NCBI RefSeq assembly: GCF_954871325.1
Contig: NC_088775.1
Location: 75,121,561 to 75,185,560 of the forward strand
Origin: Gordionus sp. m RMFG-2023
Taxonomy: Eukaryota > Nematomorpha > Gordioida > Chordodea > Parachordodidae
Direction of reading: 5' to 3'
Length of the DNA stretch: 64,000 bases
Part shown: positions 23,700-36,796 of the stretch, one piece after another
Position numbering within the stretch: the first letter of the stretch is position 1
Layout of the letters: each line of letters begins with the position of its first letter
The notes under the pieces: model-generated
What the model saw: only the letters and a program-made list of their open reading frames with translations
What the model was told of the DNA's origin: nothing
Databases searched by the model: none
Made by a program: the position numbers and the translations under genes

Positions 23700-24694
23700 A
23701 AAAATAATCCCGCTGCTAAAATAACAAAAATATTTCTAAAAAATTATATTCAGTATTTTCTGTTTATGGAATATTTTTGAGCATTATTTCTGTTTTAATT
23801 CTAAGCTACATATAGGGCAATAAAATATTAGAATTGATAAATCGGTTGGTAGCTTTGATACTTTATAATTTAGTAGATAGCATATAAAGTATAGATTTGT
23901 GACATCTTGGAAAGAAAACATGATATATTTTATAGAAATAGATGAAAATTATGGAAGAGATTTTACAATTTAAAATTGAAAAAATAGGTGAAAACATTGT
24001 TTCATATATCATTTTATTCATTAAGCTAGCTTCTGCTGATAGGAAAACTTATAAAAAAATTCTAAGACTTATCTATGAACATCTGACGAATGAATGTTAA
24101 GGTAAACTTAAATACAAAAAAAAAATTTGGTTAAAGAAATAGTCTGTATCCAATATTATTCCTTATAGATATTTTAAGTGTCATCCAATATTCTTTAACT
24201 GTTAGCACTTAATAAATAATATTATTTTATATATAATTAATCAATATTTAATATGATAATTTAAGTTATATTAAGAAAGCTCTCCAATATTATTTAACTA
24301 CTAGTATTTTAAGAAATGTTATTCAGCTTCTATATAATAAATGTCTGTTGAAGGAATTTTAAGAAATGATATTACTTTTATTTAAATGAGAACTAATTGA
24401 GAGGAAACCATTTTTTAAGCAAAGATAGTAAGATACTTCATGGATATTAGTTCCAATTTTAGTCAGTTATAAAGTAATAAGGTATATTAAGGTTATTTAA
24501 ATTTTAATTATAAATAATTATTACTTAAAATAAAATTTAACTAGATATTTCTCATAATATGAAAATTAATAAATATTTAAAATACTAGTATATTTTTAAA
24601 AATAAAAATTCAATAAACCCTAGGTAATTAAATAATAACTATTTTGTATTTGGAAGAAGCCTTCCTTTCTTATCTTTTCTTCTATCTTCTCTCT
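23700..24694. other. Interior of the 6.4-kb element, non-coding
   Basis: Up to about 24010 it matches the deleted copy at 13870-14130. Beyond that it is AT-rich with no open frame or motif that I recognise. Confidence 0.5.
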
Positions 24695-26452
24695 CAGTGG
24701 CGTATCCAGGATTTTCTTATAGGGGGGGGGGGAATTTTTTGGGGACTTCGCCCCAAACCCCTTTTACCTGGCCTTCGGTCAGCTTTCCACCGGCCTTCGG
24801 TCGGGTCTTATATTTTAGCTATTCTATTAAATTATTCATAATTTAATAATAATTATATTTCTATTTTTAACTATTATTTACTAATTCGTGCTTATGGATA
24901 TTACAAGCCTATTTTTTATTATTTCATGTTAGGTATATTATATTTAATAAAGTTTTTTAAATGTAAAGTTGAAATAAAGTATAATGTCATTTTCTTTATA
25001 AAATTTGCTTTAAAAACTAGCCTTAGCTTAACATACAATATAAGTAGAATATAATTTTTTTATTGAAAATGCTAATAGTAGTATGTATAAAATATTGACT
25101 AGAAAATAATTAAATTAACAAGTTTTTTTTAACTTCTTCAAATACAATATTATACAAAATATTTTCTATAATTATAATGTGATTTTTAATTTTCGTGGGA
25201 ATGTTGCCAATTCATCAAGAATTTCGTTTGTCGTTGGAACCAAATCTCTGTGGATATTTAACAGAGCTAACCCATTTAGCCGAAATTCAGTACTTCGTAA
25301 ATATGTTTTCAACCTTCTCAAATTGGAAAATGTCCTTTCATTCGTACATGTTGTAATAGGCAAGCATGCAAGAATATAAAATAACTTCAAAATATTAGGA
25401 AATTGAGCCAAGGTTTCTTTACACCGATTGAGCGCATCAATAGCATGCTCAGGTAAAAGAGCTAAATGTAATAAATATTTATACCACAATTCGAATCCAT
25501 TTATTAAATATTTCAGTATCAATCTCATAGGAATAAAATTTTGCTAAATATTTAATTTTACCAATAGTGGCATTAGAAAACGAAGAAGGATCTTTGGGTA
25601 ATAAAACTTGAAGATTGCTATAGACTTGTTTTTTTTATCTAAAAACCGTACTTTTATTTGCGATAAAAAAGTTTCTAAGAATGGGATGAAAATGGATATT
25701 TTATAATATTCTTCAGTTGAGCCAATATTTATTTTACATCTCAATAATGGCCTAGGTGCTAGACGAGGTTTAATTAGTGTTATATCATAAAATTTAGCCT
25801 ACGATTCAACGTCTAGATAAATATTATGAAAATATTTATCTACATTCATTCTTCTTGTATCTACCTGTTCATATATATTTTCCGCCAAATCAATAACCTA
25901 AACCAAATCTAAATTTGGTTTTTGTAAATTTCTACAAAGTAGTGAATTAAAAAAAAATTTATTGATGTAACTAGCAGCAATGATAAACTCTGATTGATCA
26001 ATTGAATTCAATAATGATATCGCTTCTGACGACACATTACTTTTTTTCATGCTCAGCCTTATTTAATTTTTGTATTTCTATTTCTTCTGTTCTACAAAAT
26101 GGAAGTAAAAATGAAAAATATTTAAAAAAATTATAGATATATATTAATAATTAAAATATTATTAAAAATACTTATTAATTCTAACTCACTAATAATTTTG
26201 AATTTAATAAAATAATTATATATAATAATAAAATAAAATATCGTTTGATTTCAATCTCTTTGACTAAATATTTTTCCATTTTATTAATATTTTTGAATAA
26301 TATGTTGGAAAATTGATATTCAAATATTTGTAAAATTTTGATTTGGGGGGGGGGGGGGTAAAATTTTTATTAGCTTAATTTATGAAAACAGTCAAATTTG
26401 GGATGGGGGAGGGGGAATTTCCCCCCTTTCCCCCCCATTGGTTACGAGCCTG
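24695..26452 (-). mobile_element. hAT element with G-run ends (CAGTGGCGTATCCAGG), decayed
   Basis: Starts CAGTGGCGTATCCAGGATTT followed by a run of G; ends with C runs then GGTTACGAGCCTG. CAGTGGCG-G-run termini are widespread in animal hAT elements. The - strand carries a broken transposase. The ends have diverged, and I could not confirm an 8-bp duplication. Confidence 0.7.
25172..26090 (-). pseudogene. hAT transposase relic (ZMYM1/THAP12-like type)
   Basis: The C-terminal 118 codons (25172-25528) are open and contain FYILACLPITTCTNERTFSN plus LRRLKTYLRS and RLNGLALLNIHRD. This is the dimerisation block of the hAT group related to 52-kDa repressor/ZMYM1-like proteins. Upstream on the same strand, in broken frames, are STEEYYKISIFIPFLETFL (about 25650-25720) and SSEAISLLNSIDQSEFIIAA (about 25970-26030). 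The N-terminus is missing. Recent-looking C-terminus, inactive overall. Confidence 0.8.
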
Positions 26453-26995
26453 TCTCTTATATTACTCATAACTAAATAATACTATAATCGGATAGGGTGT
26501 AGTTCCACTCTTTTATGATAAAACTACTGAGTTACAAGGTTTGCTGGTATCCTTGAGAAAAAAATCGGCATAATTATATGGAGGGCGGGCCTCCATGTAA
26601 TTCACGTTTGCTCACTTTGGGCAGGTCTATGACCAACGTGCTTGATATGATATGATAAAATAAAAATATAATTATTTCTTTTCTCCAAATTTTTAAAAAA
26701 AATTCATAAGCAAAATAATAATTATAAGATTTAAAATATATAATATTAGCGCTGATAATCTGTGAAATAGATGTTTTTTGAATAAAATTGTAAGCATTTT
26801 TCATTATTTTTGGCAGTATTTAATTTAAATTGGGAAGTAAAAAATATAATATAGCAAGTTTTATATTGATTTTGTATTCAGCAGTTAAATTCGTATAGTA
26901 GGCTTTAAATACTTCAGTAAAATAATTTTTATCAAATAGAGGAGACCAGGTTGAATTGCAAATTTCCTATTTCACCACAGAATTTATATATAAAT
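26453..26995. other. Spacer between two hAT insertions
   Basis: AT-rich, no recognisable gene. Interior of the 6.4-kb element. Confidence 0.5.
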
Positions 26996-28811
26996 CAGAG
27001 ACCTGCAGAGGCACCATTTGCACGGCCCGGCCCGGATTTAAAAATTTAAGGCCCGGCCCGTATATTTAAAAAAAAATTTTTTACGGCTAGGCCCGGATAT
27101 TTTTTTAAAAAAAAAATTTCAGGCTCGGCTCGGAATTTTTTAAAATTATATTCGACCTGGTATATACAAAAATTCACCTATGAGGTATTTTACCATATTT
27201 TTCAGCGAGTATTATCGCTTATTATTTAAAAAATACATGTAAAAAGCTAATATTTTGAGAATATTATATTGAATTTATAAAAATTATAAAACTATATTTT
27301 GAGCATATACTTTATTTTATATTGCATTTATAAAAATAAAACTAATATTCATAAAAATGGTAATAATATTTTGAGCATATACTATATTTTATATTGCATT
27401 AAAAAATAAAACTAATATTTAATTTATAAAAATGGAAAATATTTTGAGAATATAATATATTGTATTTAATTTACTATTTAATTTATAAAATAAAAATAAA
27501 TCGCATTTAAAAAAATGCATGTATAATAAATAGTATTTTGAAAATATAATCTAATTGCTCAATATTAATATAATATAATTTATTTTATAATATAAATTTT
27601 TAACAAAAGAAGATAATTGTATTATATAATATTGTAAAAAAAAATAATGAAAAATGTTGGATTAAAAACTTTCATGACTCAAAAATATAATAAATGCAAT
27701 AAATATTTGACAGTTTGCAAAGTAATAAACCAGCATGATTGACGAAACCCTATACTCAAGAAAGATATTAAAAATTCACAAATTATCACGAAGAAAGAGA
27801 AGCATATCTACCTTTTCAGGTTGAAGATTACTTCTTCTTTCTTCAAGAATTCTCCCAGTAGTGGAAAAATTCCGCTCACAGCTTGCACTTGAAGGAGGAA
27901 TTGCCATAAAATTGGAAATTCGCTTTGATGAGCTGCCCACCACTCTAACTATCCACCTTAAACGTTTCATCTATTATTTATGTAATTATAATATTCATCA
28001 TCGGGTATTGACATATTACCAGAATTACCATCGCCCCATTTGTCATAAAACGATTCAGTTTGTTTAACAACAGTCGTAATTTGACTGGTCGATGGTATTT
28101 CATATACTTTCTGAGCCTCTTGTAATTTAATATAATCTTTTATATAGTTTTCCGTCATCTTGCCATCTGTCCCTGACTACATACGTAATTGCTTGAATTT
28201 GGGACAGAGAAAAAGAGAAATAAAATGATACTTGTGTAAAACAAATTTTTCAATTAAAAAATGCTTTATATTAAGTAAAATCAATTTTATTTCTCCTTTT
28301 TCGCTTTGAAAGGTATTACAAACTTCAAGAAGTGATATTCCTTTATTTGATTGTTTTGGTAAAATATATTCTAAAAATTTAGATATGAATTATAAAAAAA
28401 TATATTAATAATACTTGATATTGGGGCTTATTTAAGATATTCCTTTATTTGATTGTTTTGGTAAAATATGTTGTAAAAATTTAGATATGAATTATAAAAA
28501 AATATATTAATACTTTGAATAAATTTGCAGGAAATTAATAATTAGATCGATCTGTGGGTGTTAGGTAGTGTTAACCATCACCCAGTATTATATTAATCAT
28601 AACTATAATATAATATAATCTTATAACCATTAACTCATAATGTAAAAATTTTTATAAAAAATATTAAGGGCCCGGATATATTTAAAAAAAATTTTTTAGG
28701 CTCGGCCCGGCCCGGATATGTTTAAAAAAATTTTTACGCCCGGCCCGGGTATATTTAAAAAATTTAAAATACGGCCCGGGCCGGGCTTAGGGCCGGGCCT
28801 GCAGGTCTCTG
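26996..28811 (-). mobile_element. hAT element C, 1.8 kb, perfect 8-bp duplication
   Basis: Ends CAGAGACCTGCAGAGGCACC and GGGCCGGGCCTGCAGGTCTCTG. ATATAAAT flanks both ends exactly (26988-26995, 28812-28819). Nearly the same sequence as element B, with small indels, including a local duplication near 28410-28500 that B lacks. Subterminal GGCCCGGCCC blocks alternate with A/T tracts. Confidence 0.93.
27776..28158 (-). pseudogene. hAT transposase C-terminal fragment (element C)
   Basis: Carries IPPSSASCERNFSTTGRILE plus RRSNLQPEKVDMLLFLRDNL and stop, the hAT dimerisation end (27776-27970). It is preceded by the same MTENYIKDYIKLQEAQ segment as in element B (to 28158). The catalytic middle is deleted in both copies, so both depend on another source of transposase. 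Confidence 0.82.
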
Positions 28812-28819
28812 ATATAAAT

Positions 28820-29649
28820 ATATCATTTAATAACCCATTAGTAAACAAAAAGGGCGCTATTTAAGAGTTAGTAAAAGTCATACTATTATTTTTGCCAACA
28901 TGACAATCAAATTTATGACGTAACACAATATATTTTATATTCTAAAAATTATCAGAAAAAGACTTCATATATTGCATAACAAAATTATACCAATTGAAAA
29001 ATTGGCTGACTATTTTTGAAGGCAATCGCGGAAAGCCTTTCAGCCTCAACTGATTAAAATTTTTAATATATTTCTAAAAACTTTATGGAATATTTGTATA
29101 AAAATAAATATAAATTTGATTTTCAAAAAATATCTAAAAGTTGATGAAAATGTGTAAAGGTGAACTAGATTTATTTAACTCTCTCCTCAAATCTTCAAGG
29201 GAATTTGAATTTAAAAAACATTTTGATTTATTTAAAGTAGTGCAAATTGGTCAAAAATGGTATGAATTTATAAATCTGGGCCAAAATAAAAAATCTGGCT
29301 GGCCATTATCATTACTTAGCTTATAATAATATTTAATATCACAATGACTAGGTATCCAATTCATTTGTTTTATAAATATTGTTTTGTTTAATTTTCACCA
29401 AGCCTGGATTCGGGATAAGGTCATAACATTATATGTACATTATATTGATTAGGGTTAATTTATAATAATTTAAAAATTTGGTTAGGAATTTTGTTAGGGA
29501 AATTTTTATTTGGAAAAATTTTACAGGATTTTTTTTTTATTTTGTTGATTTTCTCAAAAATTTTAAATATTATATTTGGAGATTTTTTTTCCGGTGATTT
29601 TTTTTCCTATTTTGTTAATTTTCTAAAATAATTTTATATTTTATAGGAT
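28820..29649. other. Right interior of the 6.4-kb element with one short open stretch
   Basis: 29141-29326 (+) is open for 61 codons (MMKMCKGELDLFNSLL...), with a Lys/Phe-rich, soluble product that I do not recognise. It lies in the part missing from the deleted copy at 13636-14450, so it may be a remnant of the element's own gene. Flanking sequence matches 14200-14450. Confidence 0.3.
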
Positions 29650-29789
29650 CAAAAAAAGGGGTAATTATTATCCGGGAAAATTTTTTTCGGGGAATTATTT
29701 TCTGTGGGAATTTTTTTTCCGGGGGATTACTTTCCAAGGGAATTATTTTTCCGGATAATTATTCTCCAGGGAATTTTTTTCCTAGATTC
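29650..29789. repeat. Right array of GGGAATTATTTTCC motifs
   Basis: The same motif in the reverse orientation: CGGGGAATTATTTTCTGTGG, GGGGGATTACTTTCC, GGGAATTATTTTTCCGG, ending TTTTTTTCCTAGATTC. Confidence 0.8.
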
Positions 29790-29799
29790 AATATTTATG

Positions 29800-30345
29800 A
29801 GGAATTTTCTTATTTTTTAAAAATAAACAGATATACGGGGATGCCTTAATGAAGGAAATTTATAGAAAGTTCTGTTAATAAAATCTAACAACCATTATTT
29901 ACAAACATTTAATTATGAATTACAATTCAGCATTATATTTGATAAAATTCTTCTTTTGGGTGCTCTCTTATGATCGAAATTCGTCTTCCCTTTTTATCAG
30001 GTCTTGGGCTTGAGAACTAAAAGTGGTAAGAGTGGTAATGATAACTTGATAGAAATAATATTGATCAGATATATAGCTACTAAACCTATATTTAGATTTT
30101 GATTCCTGATTTTTGAATTCCAGCAAAGGTTTCTAGATTAGATTTCATTCATAGACCTTAACCAATGTTAAATGCAGAAATCGGAACGGTAGACAGATTG
30201 CAAGTTGGTGCAAAGATAATCAACTGTACCTACAATCATGGGCGCACCCAGTCTTTCTGCTTGGTAGAAGGGGGAAGAGATGTGTCAAATAGATTTGTGT
30301 TGCGATAAGCCTCATCTAGTAACTGTTCTGTTCTATATTTATTAT
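29800..30345. other. Intergenic spacer, no gene
   Basis: A GC-richer patch at 30235-30275 (ATGGGCGCACCCAGTC) resembles a hAT-type end but has no partner that I can find. Confidence 0.4.
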
Positions 30346-30538
30346 TGTTATATAACAATAACGATGGTAAGAAAAACGGTTTTAGGTTATAATTATTTTA
30401 TTCTAAAACTAAAAAATGATACTAAAAATAAATATAAAATAAGGTATATATATATATGTGTTATAAAATTTAAACGAAATATATATTTTAAGGCTATAAT
30501 AACAATTTAAGTTAAATAAAAAAATCAATCAATCAACA
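30346..30538 (-). repeat. 3' LTR of the gypsy fossil
   Basis: 193 bp, same sequence family as 36797-36995. The polypurine tract (AGAAGAAGGGGAA on the - strand) abuts its inner end. Confidence 0.9.
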
Positions 30539-33500
30539 TTCCCCTTCTTCTGAAAAGCCTTCCCATAATCCATCTGAGCGCTCATAGAAAATATGTCGTT
30601 CAAATGGTAGTTCATTTTGATTGTTCAAGTCGTTCATAAGTCATTGTAGTCGTTGGCTTGATTCTATCACGTTGGTTTGTTAATATCGTTTTGAGTACGC
30701 TGGCTCGTCGTCAAGCTCCGTCGTTATCATTGTCAATTTTACAAAATTGTTATTATCACCAATTGTAAAATTATCATTATTAAATAGGATTTCAGAATAT
30801 ATGAATAATTAATGTTAGAATAATAAAAGGATGATAAATCAACAAGATTGTTAGATAAATTTTTAGCGTTTTTATTTTTTATATGATATTTTAGCGTTTT
30901 TATTTTTATTTTGCGTTTTAGTCTTTAATTTATTTTTTCATGTTTTAGTATTTAATTTATTTTTACATGTTTTAATATACTAAGTTATATAATCTTTTAG
31001 ATAAACAGGTTTGTGTCTACTTCCTATCGGTCTAGGAGTCGGTATTACAATATTTTTATCATTAGTTTTAATATTTTTGTCCTCACTTCCGTCCTTCTTA
31101 GGAGAGTCATGGTATGCAAATGTGTCATAGCATTCTCTCTTTCTTAATTGGACCAGGTGTTTCCTTGTAATACCTTTTTCTGTATAGACTTGGAACATAG
31201 TGTCGCTTTCCTTCAAATAAACTGTCCCTTTGTCCCACGTGTCATTCCCTTGTACTTTATACCAAACAAAATCTCCTGTGTTGAAGGTTCTATTTCGTGG
31301 TAAAGTAACGTTTATTTTATTCTCCTTCTCCTCCAACGGTCTCAATAAGTCCCATTTCACTCTAATATCATGGTTGAACATCCTCTTAGACGGTGTAACT
31401 CCTGTAGTGTCATTACGCGTATTTCTGTAATTAAATAAAAATTTCTCAAGTGCAATGTCTAAGTCAATTTTGATATTCCTTTTCATATGTGTTTTGAACG
31501 TTCTTACCATGCGCTCTACCTGGCCATTGGATTGCTGATGATAAGCAGATGTGAGCACATGTTTAATACCATAATCACTGCAAAATTTTTCAAAATGACT
31601 AGTGTGAAGTTAGTGCCGTTATCGGTAACTATAGTTTCGGGTTTTCCATATAACGAAATAGTTTTAAAAATTTCTTTTAAAGTAACATCGGTCGTAATAT
31701 TTTTAACAGGAACAATGATTGGAAACTTACTGTAAGCATCGACTATTGTCAACCAATTTCTTGTGAAGAACGGACCCACATAGTTTATGTGTATCCTTTC
31801 AAATGGCTTGGTTGCCGAAACCCAAGGTTTTTGTATTTTTTTAGGATTATCGTGATATATGTTACAATCGTCGCAACTTTTCACTTCCATATCTATATCA
31901 TTATTTATACCAGACCACCACATGTGATCTTTGGCTAAGGATTTGATTCTTCCTGCTCCCAAGTGACCATCATGTAATGATTGTAGTACATTTTTTCTCA
32001 TAGAAGACGGAATTATGATTTTGTTGCTTTTGTAAAGACAATCCTTAATTATACTTAATTCCAATTCAATGTTTTTATAGATATCATTCTTTATAGGCCT
32101 GTTGTTCTTAATATCATTTATGACTTGTTTTAATTCGATATCTTTCAAAGTTTCATCACGAATTTGATTGAAATTGATAGGTAAAACCCCATAGTCATTT
32201 ATTATAGTGATATTTTCAACAACTTCGTCATGACATTCTTGTGGCAAAGAGGCACTCAGGAACAACATTGTAATTACCTGCTTTATACTTTATGTTGAAG
32301 TCGTAACCCCCTAAAGCGATATTCCACTTTTACAACCTTAAGGACATGGTACTATTGTCCTTGAGTCCCATAGTAAAAATGTGGACTAGTGGTTTATGGT
32401 CCGTGATGCTAGTATTTAGTCCCAATCAAATATTCATGAAATCTTTTAATTGTGAACATTATGGCAAGAGCCTCACGCTCAATATTGGTGTAATTTATTT
32501 CTGATTTTGCCAAGGTTCTAGACGCAAAAGCAATGGGTTTTTCTTTGCCATCTCTCTCTGTGTGTAATAGTACAGCCCCTAATCCAGATTTGGATGCATC
32601 AGTCGCAATCCCATTAGGCAATTCCGGATTAAAATACGTCAGTGCTGGCGGGAGACTAATCAGCTTCTTTAAATTATTAAAACTTCTGGAATGTTCTAAG
32701 TTCCATTCCCATCTTTCTTTGTTGACCATTTTGTATAACGGAGCAGCAATATCAGCGAAGTTATTCAAAAATTTTCTATAATAACCAGCCATTACAAGAA
32801 ATATTGACAATTCAGCAGCTGATTTTGGTTCTAGCATTTTAATTATTGCTTCAATTTTATCATGGTTAGCATGAATCCCCTTGTCATCTATATCGTGACC
32901 CAGGAACCTAACTTTATTTTTTAAAAAGTTAGGTACTAACCCTTACGATAATATTAAAGACCTTTTTGATGTTATTTAAATGTGCTTCATAGTTATTTCC
33001 AGTTATTAATAAGTCATCAATATAAAATATGACATCTTTCATATCACCGAAAATCTGATCCATGATTTGTTGGAATATAGCAGATGAAGTTTTCAACCCA
33101 AAAGGAAGTCTGGTAAATTGGTAGTATCCCATATGTGTAGATATAGTCAAAAATTTTCTATTTTTATCAATCGGAACTTGTAGAAGCATTTTTGAAATCG
33201 ATTTTGGTAAATTTTTTTCCTTCTGAAAGTTTAACTATAAAATCATTTATACGTGGAAGTGAGCATCTAAAGTCTTCGAGAGCTGGGTTTATAGTGTCTT
33301 TAATATCTGCGCAAAGCCTGATGCTCCCATCATCTTTGTATATGGCGGTTATAAGACTCGCCCATCGCACATCATTTACAGGCTCAATAATTTTTTCGTG
33401 TATCCATCTTTTCAGTTCTTCGCCCACAAGATCAATCTTTGAATACGGTATACGTCTTGGTGGTATTATTTTAGGTTGGGCGTCACATCTTAAATGTAAT

Positions 33501-34621
33501 TTGACATTAATTTTGTTAATTGGTTCGCTAGTCAATTTGGATTCACAACCTTTAATAAGTTTATTGATTTCGTCTTTATAATTGGTATCGACATTTCCTA
33601 TGAATTTATTTAAAATATTTTTAAAGGTATTGATCCAGATTCGACTCTACAACTACTGCTAGTAAATATTTAGTGATTCCTTCATAACTTACTTTAACCT
33701 GAGTTGTCCCGATGATTTTAATCAAGTTTCCGTCGTAGGCTGTAAGCCGCAAACTGGATTTCTTCATTTCTCTTATACCAATTTTTTTTAGCCATATCAT
33801 GAGATATGATGGTATATTTTGATCCAGTGTCGACCTGCATAGTAGCAGTAAAATTATTTAATTTCAAAGTAGTCATAAAAGCACTGTCATCACCTTTGTC
33901 TGTATTTTCAGCCAGGTTGTTGACATTGAAATCATTCTCATTATTATCTTTGGCAATGTCAACTTTATTTTCCCCAATTTCTTCAATGTTCATATTACAA
34001 TTATTGCTATCGCAGAAGTTTTGATTATCATACTGGATTTGTTTTCTTTGATTAAAATCCTTACACCGATTACGATCGTCATATTCGATTTGTTTTCTTT
34101 GGTTAAAATCCTTCCGATTACGATCGTCATATTCGATTTGTTTTCTTTGGTTATTATTATTATGCCACCTGTTGTTTCCTTCATAACTTGAATTGTTGTT
34201 GTAAGATCGGTAATTATTATGATTTTGATCGTCACATTGAATCTGCCTCCTCTGATTATAATTAAACCAGGCGTTGTTTCTACCATAGTTGTTGTTATAA
34301 GATTGATGATTATTATTATGAAAGTTTCTGTTGCTGTTGTTATACCGATAACTGTAATTTTGATAGTTACTATTATTATGTTATTGTTTCTAACGTTACT
34401 AAAATTCCTATTCCTGTTGTCGTTAACATTACTAAAATTGTTATCACCATGATTTCTATTCCTACTGTCAAAATTTTGCCTCGAATAATAATTAGGTCTA
34501 TTATAGTTACTATTAATCTCATTCCTATTAGAAATACTTTGGATATCTAAATTCTTATCATTATTTCTATTATTGTCATTATTTTTATTAAATTTTTTAT
34601 CCCTACTAAAAACATAATTAA

Positions 34622-36014
34622 CCCTTCAATACTCCGGTGAAAAAAATGACGTTAGTACTCCGGTGGGGTTTAATAGACCCCAATTTCAAATGTATATATG
34701 TCCAGTTATATTCATGATAAAATATTTATTTATTTTTATTTCTTAAGTTTAGATTAAAGATGGTGAGGATAATTATAATTTGTGCCAATATTTTCTAAAA
34801 AAAAGCTTACTTTTTTTAAATTGGAAATTAAAAATTCAAAAAATAACTTATCCATCATATAATCCTGATAATTCATAACATGGATCTTTATTCTTCAATA
34901 TTAAAAAAATTACACTGATAAATTCAAATATAAAAAAAATATTGAACATTGAAATATGTTAAATTTGACAATCAAAACATTTGTTACATAAAATATTAAT
35001 GTGTTCTAAACATAAATTTATTTTGCATATTTGACAAAAACATTTATATCTAATGTGTGTTGCTTTGTCTACCACATTTCTCTCTTCTCTTGTTAATATG
35101 TCATCAAATCTCATTGCATGAATTAGAAATCTGAATCTTTTAAGAGGCATTGTTACTCTAAATATATCAATTCCAAACCCATCAGATTTCCATAAATCAG
35201 ACATATTTTGATGGTTAGATTTAAAAATTCCAGCTAAATAAAGAATTCCCAATAATGCTTTGAATTCAGTTATATCAACTTCTTTTGTAAAACTTTCATA
35301 TTGATTATAATTTTGACTTACAACTTTTTCCATTAAGTAACCTTATTTTTAGCTAATTTTAAAGAGAAATATACTATGATAAATGATTTTATATTTACCT
35401 AAATAATACTTAAGCTTATTATCTGTTTCAGCTAATATATCTTCTTCTTCATCTAATTCAGATTGTGTATCATGATCACTATCATACATAAAATCTTCAT
35501 CCTCACTATTAATTATATTATCCAAATCACCTCAAAAAAATATTACATTTATATAGTTTATATTTACTTTCAGAATCTGCAAAAATCATAGTAGATGATA
35601 GAAATAATTTAAAAAATGAGTTTGTTGGAGAAAATAAACATAAAATAACTCCACCAGAAAAAATATTTGTGTCTTCAATTTCATATATCTCATTCAAAAT
35701 ATGCTATATTCAAATTTCGTTTTAATAAATTTTATAATATAGTGGTATATATTTATAATTATAAAAGTTTTAAAAAAAAAATTAAAAAAAAAATTACGAA
35801 TTTACTCCGGTGGGGTCTCACAAACCCCAAGCAGTCACAAAATGCTTATATATTAAAAACTACTCAACCAAAATATGTGAAATTTGGAATATAGATTCTA
35901 AGATATATTTGATGAAGCTACTGAAGAATCCAAATCATGATAATTAACCGTTTTTATGCAATATCATTTCCAGCATGCCTGGGGTTTCCTACACCCCACC
36001 GGAGTATTGAAGGG
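34622..36014 (-). mobile_element. Internally deleted piggyBac element, 1393 bp, in gypsy gag region
   Basis: The ends are exact inverted repeats, CCCTTCAATACTCCGGTG at 34622 and its mirror ending at 36014. TTAA duplications lie at 34618-34621 and 36015-36018. A second CTCCGGTGGGG copy lies inside each end (34655, 35810-35990), like piggyBac subterminal repeats. The gypsy gag sequence continues on each side, so this is a later insertion. The identity of the ends suggests that it is young. Confidence 0.95.
34959..35333 (-). CDS. Truncated piggyBac transposase, N-terminal part joined to C-terminal finger
   Basis: An open frame of 124 codons. Residues 1-92 (EFKALLGILYLAGIFKSN, LPLKRFRFLIHAMRF-like segment, DDILTREERN) match the start of the DDE_Tnp_1_7 domain. 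Residues 95-124 are a Cys-rich tail (CFCQICKINLCLEH..CNKCFDC) like the C-terminal CRD finger that binds piggyBac ends. The catalytic Asp residues between are deleted in frame. Acidic sequence upstream (35400-35530, DDLDNIINSEDEDFMYDSDH) is the usual N-terminal region, separated by a stop or a possible intron. It cannot catalyse transposition; it could at most bind ends. Confidence 0.8.
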   Translation of the reverse strand: MEKVVSQNYNQYESFTKEVDITEFKALLGILYLAGIFKSNHQNMSDLWKSDGFGIDIFRVTMPLKRFRFLIHAMRFDDILTREERNVVDKATHIRYKCFCQICKINLCLEHINILCNKCFDCQI

Positions 36015-36796
36015 TTAACATTGTCACTTTCTGATTTAATGTAAATACTATCTAATTTTCTTCCTATTTCAATCATTTCATCTAATGTGTAGTTAATATT
36101 TTTATTTAATTTATTTTTTATATTGTCATTTACACTAGATGTTCTCAATTTTTCTTTAATGCGATCGTCATTAACAAAATTACATTGTCTACATAATTTA
36201 GACAATCTAAAAAACCAATCCAAAAAAGATTCATTAATACATTGTGAAGCAAGATTAAACTTCCCAGTCAATATCCAAACATCTGGATGTGTAATAAAAA
36301 TTTTAATTTTTTAATAATAATTTTATAATCTTTGATATCTTCCTTTCTACATAATGACTTAATTTTATCGTATAGGTCATCAGATAAATTGCTCATCAAT
36401 GTTTCAATTTTTACTGAGTCGGATAAAATTGTTTGAGAGAAATAATCGTCAAGTCTTTCCAAGTATATGTCCGTTAAGGGTCACTCCAACTTTGGGAACT
36501 TAACTTCCCTTTTGGAGGATATGCTAATTTTATCATCCATAATGCAGATTTTTATTTTAAAAACATATTTAAATTAGCAAAGATACATATTGTCACTATT
36601 ATGTATTTAATTTTTTTTTTATCCAAATTGCAAATTTTTATTTTAAAACTTTATTTACATTAGCTGTGTGTGAATAATTTTTATAATTTATTACATAATT
36701 CCAAAAATTTTTTTATTTTTTTATATTTATCGGGATATGCACAATATATATGAGATATTTTTATATATCATTGTGAGTTATCATTCCAGGGCACCA

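Larger units (their letters stand above)
23368..29789. mobile_element. 6.4-kb element with tandem-motif ends, hosting two hAT insertions
   Basis: Both ends are arrays of GGAAAATAATTCCC-like motifs in opposite orientation (23368-23690 and 29650-29789). The 10-mer AATATTTATG flanks it at 23358-23367 and 29790-29799. The deleted copy at 13636-14450 joins the same left and right ends, supporting them as one element. Without the two inserted hATs its own DNA is about 2.8 kb. A 9-11 bp duplication with long ends would fit a MULE-like element, but no transposase core is seen. The only open stretch outside the insertions is at 29141-29326. Confidence 0.55.

Noticed and set aside
30280-30510. + strand frame across the 3' LTR, and its counterpart at 36737-36919
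   Set aside because: LTR sequence read in the wrong orientation.
33192-33581. + strand frames opposite the gypsy polymerase and gag regions
   Set aside because: Shadows of the - strand element's coding regions.
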